From contig NZ_CP116766.1 of NCBI RefSeq assembly GCF_028463985.1, positions 1,860,001 to 1,924,000 of the forward strand: a DNA stretch of 64,000 nucleotides. The letters run 5' to 3'. The position numbers were made by a program, and so were the translations under genes. The first letter of the stretch is position 1. Every line of letters begins with the position of its first letter. The notes under the pieces are model-generated. The model was not told the DNA's origin. It made no database searches and saw only the letters and a program-made list of their open reading frames with translations. Below are positions 58,041 through 64,000 of this stretch, in pieces. This DNA is from Neisseria lisongii (GTDB lineage Bacteria > Pseudomonadota > Gammaproteobacteria > Burkholderiales > Neisseriaceae).

Positions 58041-60425
58041 TTAGAATTTGGCTTCTAATGTTATGTTGAAATTACGTCCGGGAGCGCTGAAGCGTTCGAT
58101 ACCGCCGTGGGTTTGGTTATGAACACGGTTGACGGTGCCGAATTCTCGTATGCTGCGCAGGGTATCCCATGTGTAGTATTTTTTATTGAACAGATTGAAA
58201 ATACCGCTTCGTAAAGATACGTTTTTGCCGAATTGATAATGTCCGATCAGATCAACCAAAAAAACATTGCGGCTGTGTTTGACAAACGGCCACGGTTCGT
58301 TCGGTTTGTCATAGGCTCTGGAAGTGTCTTCGGCTTTTTTTCTGGCAAAATAACTCAGGTTGGTGCCGATACCCCAGCGGTTTCCGGGGTGTTTGTAGCC
58401 GATTCCCCAGACGGCGTTGAACGGTTGGAGGGCGTTGAGTGGGATGTCGTTGTCGGCCGAGCCTTTAATGTAACTGGCTGCTATATTGGTGTATGTGCCG
58501 TCGGGCAGTCCGATACTGTTTAAGTCCCACCGGCCTTGGAGTTCCAAGCCCTTGACAACAGCATTGTTGCGGTTTCTGTTTTGGTAGGTTGGGGAAATCC
58601 AGGATTCTTTAACAATATCGCCGTTGCTGTTTAAAGTTTCGTGTTGGATGCCGCCGATATAGACGAAATCAATGAAGTTTTTATAACGTGTTCGGAAACC
58701 GGACAGTTTCAGATTGCCCCATTTCCCGTGCCAGTCGATGCCCAGTTCGATATTTTTTGAACGTTCGTCTTTCAGGTCGGGATTAGGCTGTACATAGAAA
58801 TCTCGATGTGGGAAGAAAAACCACATTTCATCGGTAGTCGGCGAGCGGAATGCTGTGCTGTATTTGCTTTGCAGCGTCAGGGACGGAACAATGTTCCAAT
58901 CCAAACTTGCCGAGTAGCTTGGGGCTTTGAATGAGGCTTGTTTATCCCAGATATTCTGCCATACCAGCTGACGCTTGACATTCGGTGTAAGACTGTCGCT
59001 TTCCAACGTATTCATATTAACTTTGTCATAGCGTGCGCCCAAACCGAGTTTGACTTTGTCGCCGAAGCGGATTGTGTTGTCCCAATAGATGTGCTGTTTT
59101 TTGTTTTCTGTGCTGACCAGAAATTCGTTGGTGTCTTTCTTACTGCCTAAAATATCGGGGTAAAACAGCAGCGCAAAATATTCCAAATTGCTGTTGCGGT
59201 ATTTTCCTTTGCTCAAGCCTGCGCCGTAGGAAGTATCCCATGAAATGTTGTGCCAATCGGCGTGTTTTTCTGCCGATATTTGGAATTGATTCAAATTTTG
59301 ATATAAACCCCGCCGTCTGAAAAAGACTTCGGTATTGCGCCCCTGTATGTTTTCTTTCAGGGGGATGTCCCAAGTCATGGTGGTCATATCAATCTGCTGT
59401 TTGTCGGCGTTGAGTTTCAAGCTGTCCCAAGGACCGTTTTCGAGATGGTTTTCGTATTGAAGGCCGGTACGTTTACGGTAGCTGACATCATTACGCAAAC
59501 GTTTGTCTTGCGAAATATAGCTGAACAGGTTGGACAGTTCGTCTGTTTTCCGGTCTTGTCGGTAGTCTTCATAAACGCCGCTCAAGTAATTGGAAGGTGT
59601 AAAGTGATAGCCCAATTTGACCAGAGTGCTTTTGCTGGCTGTATTTTGAGGGTCAGGCGTGGCACGGGCGACCCCTTTGTAAGAAAAACTGTTTTCATCG
59701 GTGTAGTCTAAGACGGTATCGGCTCCACCGCCGTGGTTGCGGGTTTCATGACCGTGGCGGCGGGTAAACACAAATAGGCCGTCTGCATTGCCCGCTCTTC
59801 CTGCTAAAGTTGTGCTGCTCATCCATTGGCTGGATTTGCTGCTATAACCGCCTTTGAGACCGATATAGTAATTTTTACCGTCTTGCAGATAGTCTTTGGG
59901 AGATTTGGTTTTGTATAACACGGCTCCGCCCAGTGCGCCGCTGCCGGCAGTCAGGGAGTCTGCACCTTTCAAAATTGCCACTTCGGAAATATTTTCCAAT
60001 TCGGCAGCATTGCGGTTGGTGTTGAAGTTGCCGTATGCTCCGAACAATTCCTGAAATGCTTCCGACGAACGGCTTTCTGCCTGAGCCAAACCGTCAACGC
60101 TAACGGCAACTCTGTCTTTATCTACGCCTCTGACGGCAAATCCATTGGAACCGGCACGTCCGCCTTCGGTAACCGAAATACCGGGATCGTAACGTACCAT
60201 GTCGTGAATATCCTGTATCAGGTATTCATCTAATTTTTGGCGGCGTATTTTTTCAGTTCCCAGTTTGGCTGCGGTTTTGTTTCCTTTAACTTCAACGGTT
60301 TTCAGCTGTATGTCTGCGTCGGGTTCGGATAATGCGGTTTCGGCATGCAGTGCCTGAGCCGAAAATGCGCTGCTGAGGAGTATAAATAAAACAGTCGGTT
60401 TGAAGGTCATTTGTTTTTTCATCAT
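58041..60425 (-). CDS. hpuB: Haemoglobin/haptoglobin TonB-dependent receptor HpuB
   Basis: A 794-residue outer-membrane receptor that takes haem iron from haemoglobin and haemoglobin-haptoglobin. A signal peptide (LLSSAFSAQALHA) precedes a TonB box-like region and a plug domain with EKIRRQKLDEYL, RYDPGISVTEGGRAGSNGF and GVDKDRVAVSVDGLAQAESR, all close to neisserial HpuB as I know it. The 22-strand barrel ends with FNITLEAKF and the terminal Phe. It begins 10 bases after hpuA with AAGGATGAC as ribosome-binding site, so the pair is one operon. Energy comes from TonB-ExbBD encoded elsewhere. Confidence 0.93.
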   Translation of the reverse strand: MMKKQMTFKPTVLFILLSSAFSAQALHAETALSEPDADIQLKTVEVKGNKTAAKLGTEKIRRQKLDEYLIQDIHDMVRYDPGISVTEGGRAGSNGFAVRGVDKDRVAVSVDGLAQAESRSSEAFQELFGAYGNFNTNRNAAELENISEVAILKGADSLTAGSGALGGAVLYKTKSPKDYLQDGKNYYIGLKGGYSSKSSQWMSSTTLAGRAGNADGLFVFTRRHGHETRNHGGGADTVLDYTDENSFSYKGVARATPDPQNTASKSTLVKLGYHFTPSNYLSGVYEDYRQDRKTDELSNLFSYISQDKRLRNDVSYRKRTGLQYENHLENGPWDSLKLNADKQQIDMTTMTWDIPLKENIQGRNTEVFFRRRGLYQNLNQFQISAEKHADWHNISWDTSYGAGLSKGKYRNSNLEYFALLFYPDILGSKKDTNEFLVSTENKKQHIYWDNTIRFGDKVKLGLGARYDKVNMNTLESDSLTPNVKRQLVWQNIWDKQASFKAPSYSASLDWNIVPSLTLQSKYSTAFRSPTTDEMWFFFPHRDFYVQPNPDLKDERSKNIELGIDWHGKWGNLKLSGFRTRYKNFIDFVYIGGIQHETLNSNGDIVKESWISPTYQNRNRNNAVVKGLELQGRWDLNSIGLPDGTYTNIAASYIKGSADNDIPLNALQPFNAVWGIGYKHPGNRWGIGTNLSYFARKKAEDTSRAYDKPNEPWPFVKHSRNVFLVDLIGHYQFGKNVSLRSGIFNLFNKKYYTWDTLRSIREFGTVNRVHNQTHGGIERFSAPGRNFNITLEAKF

Positions 60426-60435
60426 TCTGTCATCC

Positions 60436-61440
60436 TTATTTCAGAGGCGTTAAGTCGGTTGATGTGTCTTCGGTATTCCAGCGTCTGCCTTCGATAGCGC
60501 CACCGAAAACGCTGTCTAAACGATGATCGGGAGCAAAGGTAACTTTACCGCCGATTTCTTGACCGGCAGGGGAATACCAGCTTGATTTGCCGAAAAATCC
60601 TCCTTCTACCTGACCTTCTTTGCCGTCTGAAAGGGCGCTGCCGTGGAAGCGGTTTCCGGTTACATTGACATCTTGAAAATCAATATCTGCACCAAAATCG
60701 GGATTGCCGATGATTTTCCCGCCTAATTTACCTGTGTTGAAGTTGACGGTAATTTCTGATTTGATCGGATGTTCTCTGTTACTGTTGTCGTAGGATGAAG
60801 AAACTGTTTCTCCATTTTTAGTACGCAAAGCCCAGACTTCATAAGTTGCCTTGCCTTTAGCATGGCCGTCGTTGTCGGATGCGCCCTGCATTTGAGCAGG
60901 ATCTGCCAACATACCGCCGACAAATAAGTCGGCAGTACCGTTTTTATCTATCCATGTGCCGTAGCGCAGATAATCACCAATCTGGGTAGCTTTGAAGTTT
61001 GATGATTGACTGCTGTTGCCGCAACAAACAAATAATTTGCCTCCGTTGTCGGTCGGTTGGGCATCGTGGCGGGTTTTCAGACTTTGATCAGGGTGGAATG
61101 AGTTGGGGACAATCGGATCGGTATATGTGCTGAATAGATAAACGTTGCCGTCCGGTGTGCGGTAGGCCAATTTGTTTTTGAGTGAAGGACCGAAAAGGCC
61201 GTCTTCTTTTACCTGCCAACTTTCTATTTTGCCGGGTTGGCCGGTGCCGGTATTAAATGTTTGCAGTTTGATATCCGGCGTTTGGCCGGCAATATCAGGG
61301 TGTCCGGGGTCTAAGGCGGAAAGTGTCGGAATCGGAACGATAGATTGAGGAATTTCGACGGTGCCGCCGCCGGCGCAGGCGGTTAATATGGCTGACAGGC
61401 ACAGGCTGAAGTAAGGCCGTCTGAAAAATAGGTGCGTCAT
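60436..61440 (-). CDS. hpuA: Haemoglobin/haptoglobin-binding surface lipoprotein HpuA
   Basis: A 334-residue lipoprotein co-receptor of HpuB. The signal peptide ends in lipobox LTAC (Cys22), followed by CAGGG, as in other neisserial surface lipoproteins. The C-terminal half has the beta-barrel style seen in TbpB-like lipoproteins (DFQDVNVTGNRFHGSAL, GGFFGKSSWYSPAG). TTGGAGAAAC selects the start at 61440. The poly-G tract that makes hpuA phase-variable in N. meningitidis is absent: GGC and GGT codons interrupt the G runs. A DUS is built into the signal-peptide codons. Divergent from a Slam gene, its likely exporter. Confidence 0.9.
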   Translation of the reverse strand: MTHLFFRRPYFSLCLSAILTACAGGGTVEIPQSIVPIPTLSALDPGHPDIAGQTPDIKLQTFNTGTGQPGKIESWQVKEDGLFGPSLKNKLAYRTPDGNVYLFSTYTDPIVPNSFHPDQSLKTRHDAQPTDNGGKLFVCCGNSSQSSNFKATQIGDYLRYGTWIDKNGTADLFVGGMLADPAQMQGASDNDGHAKGKATYEVWALRTKNGETVSSSYDNSNREHPIKSEITVNFNTGKLGGKIIGNPDFGADIDFQDVNVTGNRFHGSALSDGKEGQVEGGFFGKSSWYSPAGQEIGGKVTFAPDHRLDSVFGGAIEGRRWNTEDTSTDLTPLK

Positions 61441-61651
61441 ACAGTTTCTCCAAAATATAAATGACGGGTTGGGATATATGAATAATTTATAGGTAATGCT
61501 GGAATCTGCAGTGTTTGGGCTGCCTGCCTTCACGGCTTTTTCATGGCAGTAGAGTATGACTGCTATGGAAATAACAATTTCAGCGGTACTTTTTGTGTTG
61601 GATGGATAATAGAAAAGATATTTTTGGAATCAGGGCGAAACCATTTTATGT

Positions 61652-61678
61652 AATAATAGTTATTCCTATTATCATTAA
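61652..61678. promoter_or_regulatory. Fur-box-like sequence between hpuA and the Slam gene
   Basis: AATAATAGTTATTCCTATTATCATT-type sequence (AATAATAGTTATTCC then TATTATCATTA) is an imperfect palindrome of A/T-rich ATTAT units like Fur sites. It lies in the 301-base divergent gap, so it could control both hpuAB and the Slam gene by iron. The rest of the gap shows no gene. Confidence 0.6.
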
Positions 61679-61741
61679 TGGTGTAATATACTACTAATGT
61701 AAAGTTAGTGCAAAAAAATTTTATGATTGCTTAAGGGAAAA

Positions 61742-63292
61742 ATGTATATTCACAGGATGATTGTTTTGCTGTTGTCTGCATGGTGGTTACCGGCTGCTTT
61801 TGCCGGTATGGATTCGAACGAGCAGCGGGAAGCAGTTTCAGACGGCCTTCGGCAGGAATACTCTGCAATCAAAGCGCAGCAGAAGCCGTGGTTGGAGACA
61901 ATGGATTTGGTTGCGAGGCAACAGGTAAAACAGAGAGCGGAACAAAATATTCCAACCGTAACGGATGAGGATTTGCAGCTTCGTCCCGAATTGATGCACA
62001 GTTTGATGACACAAGCATTGAACAGCCATAATCTTCATGTGTTGGAATCATTAACTGCTGTTTATAGGCAGCAGCCTTGGGCTGATGCGGTATTATTGGC
62101 TCGGGCTGAAGGCATGATTGCCCGTTTTCAAGGGCATTATACCCGTGCGGTTGAAACTTACCGCAGGTTGTATGAAACGCATGCTGATGATAAACGCATC
62201 GTGCTGGATACGGCTGCAATACTGTTTGAAGACAGGCAGTGGAAAGAGGCGGATCGGTTGTTTGCCGAAGCGGAGACCGATTTGGCTGTGCCGGAAGGAG
62301 TTCGGGATAATATCCGGGTTTACCGGCGGAAAATTGAATCGGCAGGGAACTGGCATATCGGAGGCAGTGCCAGCGTTGCCTATGATAAAAATATTAATGA
62401 TGCTGCGCCTGCGTACTGTTCGCCGTTGGGCTGTGTCGATCAGAAAGCTGAAAATGCCGTCGGTATCCACTATCAGGCTTCCGTGGAAAAAAACACGCCT
62501 CTGGTCGGCCACCATAATCTGCTGTTTCGCAGTTATCTCAACGGGAGCAGTTATTATTTGGATAAGAAATCACAATACGATCATGCGTTTGGGCGGGCGT
62601 ATCTGGGCTGGCAATATCAAACTGCACGAACCGGATTAAATGTATTGCCGTTTTATCAGGGGCAGTTATCGGGTAGTGATAGATGGAGGGCCAAGGCCGA
62701 GCGCAGCCATACTTTAAAAATGGCTCTGTTTTCTCAAGCATTCGGTATTCAGACGGCTTTGTCGCATCAAATCAACCCCCGATTGCAGTTTTTTGCTTCT
62801 GCCGAGACTTACCGGCAGCGTTATCGGGAACCGGAACGTGCGGAACACAGCAACGGGCAGCACTACAGTCTGTATGCTTCGCTGGCATACAAACCGTTAC
62901 CGGCGCATACGGTTTTTGTGGGATTGGGCGGCGGCATAGTCAAACCTGAAAAAACAGAGTTGAAAGGACGCATCAATAATACGGGCAATATCCGCCGCTC
63001 CGTCAGCGGCGGGTGGCGGGCGGTGTGGCCGAAATTGGGCGGTTTAAATATGCAGATTCAGACGGCCTATACCGACCGAAGATATCGAGGGCAGGCATTG
63101 AATACTGATTTTGAGTGGCAGCAGCAACGTAATCGTGAAACAGCGTACAGCATTTCGGTTGCGCATCCGAAACTCTCCGTTGCTAAGTTGATTCCCAAAT
63201 TGACATGGGAGCAGCAGCGCATATACAGCACCCACAAATGGGCAGTGCGCAGGAATAACCGGATTGTGGTAGAAATCGAAAAAACATTTTAA
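61742..63292 (+). CDS. Slam-family outer membrane protein beside hpuAB (Slam2-like)
   Basis: A 516-residue surface lipoprotein assembly modulator. A signal peptide (MIVLLLSAWWLPAAFA) leads to a helical TPR-like region up to about residue 195 (MIARFQGHYTRAVETYRRLYE; ILFEDRQWKEADRLFAEAE). A beta barrel follows that ends EIEKTF. It is distantly related to the Slam at 46813, with the same plan and both ending in Phe. AAGGGA lies just before the ATG. Slam2 of N. meningitidis exports HpuA; direct adjacency to hpuA, divergently across a Fur-like box, suggests the same substrate here. Confidence 0.87.
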   Translation: MYIHRMIVLLLSAWWLPAAFAGMDSNEQREAVSDGLRQEYSAIKAQQKPWLETMDLVARQQVKQRAEQNIPTVTDEDLQLRPELMHSLMTQALNSHNLHVLESLTAVYRQQPWADAVLLARAEGMIARFQGHYTRAVETYRRLYETHADDKRIVLDTAAILFEDRQWKEADRLFAEAETDLAVPEGVRDNIRVYRRKIESAGNWHIGGSASVAYDKNINDAAPAYCSPLGCVDQKAENAVGIHYQASVEKNTPLVGHHNLLFRSYLNGSSYYLDKKSQYDHAFGRAYLGWQYQTARTGLNVLPFYQGQLSGSDRWRAKAERSHTLKMALFSQAFGIQTALSHQINPRLQFFASAETYRQRYREPERAEHSNGQHYSLYASLAYKPLPAHTVFVGLGGGIVKPEKTELKGRINNTGNIRRSVSGGWRAVWPKLGGLNMQIQTAYTDRRYRGQALNTDFEWQQQRNRETAYSISVAHPKLSVAKLIPKLTWEQQRIYSTHKWAVRRNNRIVVEIEKTF

Positions 63293-63427
63293 ATAGAAAC
63301 GGGCTAATGGTTTGGTCTTACCCTGACGAAGGCCGTCTGAAAACCGGCGGCGGGCGGGGTTCTGTCTGATTGCCGGGGTTACTGTATAATGACCGGTCTG
63401 ATTCGATTTTCAAATGATAAGCATATT

Positions 63428-64000
63428 ATGTCCCAAGCTGATTTGACCCAAACGCTTTCTAAAGACCGCCATTTTCTGCAAACTGCTTTTAAAAATCCGC
63501 AACGTTTCGGCGGGATGGAGGCGGTGCGGCAGAAATATCATAAGTCGCACGAGCTTTTTTTGCGCCGTTTGGCGAAGTTGCCCAAGCCGGAATATGCCGG
63601 TAATTTGCCGGTACACGAGCGGTTGGCGGAGTTGAAAGCGGCGATTGCGGCGCATCAGGTAACGATTATCTGCGGTGAAACGGGTTCGGGCAAAACCACG
63701 CAGTTGCCGAAAATCTGTTTGGAACTGGGGCGGGGCGTGTCGGGCTTGATCGGGCATACCCAGCCGAGGCGTTTGGCGGCACGCTCGGTGGCGGAGCGGA
63801 TTGCGGAAGAGCTGCATTCGGAAATCGGCAGCGTGGTCGGCTATAAAGTTCGGTTTAACGACAATACGTCCCGTGAGGCTTATGTGAAGCTGATGACGGA
63901 CGGCATTTTGTTGGCGGAAACGCAGACCGACCGTTTTTTGTCAGCGTATGACACGATTATTATCGACGAGGCGCACGAGCGCAGTCTGAACATTGATTTC
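63428..64000 (+). CDS. hrpA: ATP-dependent RNA helicase HrpA, N-terminal part
   Basis: The first 191 residues of a DEAH-box helicase; the gene continues beyond the window. After an N-terminal helical stretch (MSQADLTQTLSKDRHFL), motif I is GETGSGKTTQLPK near residue 82. Motif Ia is HTQPRRLAARSVAERIAEE, and motif II is DEAHER near residue 180, just before the end. HrpA has roles in mRNA processing and ribosome rescue in E. coli. The preceding gap has one DUS. Confidence 0.95.
   Translation, partial: MSQADLTQTLSKDRHFLQTAFKNPQRFGGMEAVRQKYHKSHELFLRRLAKLPKPEYAGNLPVHERLAELKAAIAAHQVTIICGETGSGKTTQLPKICLELGRGVSGLIGHTQPRRLAARSVAERIAEELHSEIGSVVGYKVRFNDNTSREAYVKLMTDGILLAETQTDRFLSAYDTIIIDEAHERSLNIDF

Overview
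The window is from a Neisseria chromosome, most probably a commensal species. The 10-base DNA uptake core GCCGTCTGAA occurs dozens of times, often as inverted pairs that double as terminators, in both AGGCC and ATGCC dialects. Correia-type repeats, Slam proteins, the HpuAB haemoglobin receptor and the gene order smg-topA / tufB-secE-nusG-rpl-rpoBC / rpsL-rpsG-fusA-tufA-rpsJ / rplC...rplQ all fit this genus.

Layout. 1-5500: tail of smg, topA, a MntA/HepT-type nucleotidyltransferase-HEPN pair, a MarR regulator divergent from a small membrane protein across three identical palindromes, rsmD and a ferredoxin. 5557-25030: tRNA-Tyr/Gly/Thr-tufB, tRNA-Trp, secE-nusG, rplKA, rplJL-rpoBC, rpsLG-fusA-tufA-rpsJ. 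25030-32470: the S10 operon is interrupted between rpsJ and rplC by miniature repeat elements and a type I restriction-modification locus on the opposite strand (hsdM-hsdS-HEPN-like ORF-hsdR). 32700-46300: the remaining S10, spc and alpha ribosomal-protein operons (rplC to rplQ, with secY, infA, rpmJ and rpoA).

46300-53420: an accessory-rich stretch with a Slam protein just behind a Correia element, a Nudix hydrolase, a second Correia element, a beta-carbonic anhydrase, nadD-rsfS, a His-rich lipoprotein with an MliC-like domain, rlmH between direct repeats, an integrase stub, and initiator tRNA-fMet. 53420-57714: an AbrB-type membrane protein and a tripartite tricarboxylate transporter (tctC-tctB-tctA order of transcription). 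58041-63292: the haemoglobin/haptoglobin iron system hpuA-hpuB with a divergent Slam gene and a Fur-like box between them. The window ends inside hrpA.

How the genes work together: most of the window is the transcription/translation core (RNA polymerase subunits, about 30 ribosomal proteins, both EF-Tu copies, EF-G, IF-1, SecE/SecY, five tRNAs). The accessory genes are defence (type I R-M, toxin-antitoxin), nutrient capture (HpuAB with Slam for surface export; Tct) and mobile-element debris. The most notable point is that hsdM is out of frame at its very start, at a tandem CCAAGCA heptamer. Three copies instead of two would restore the complete protein, which suggests either a phase-variable or a recently silenced methyltransferase.
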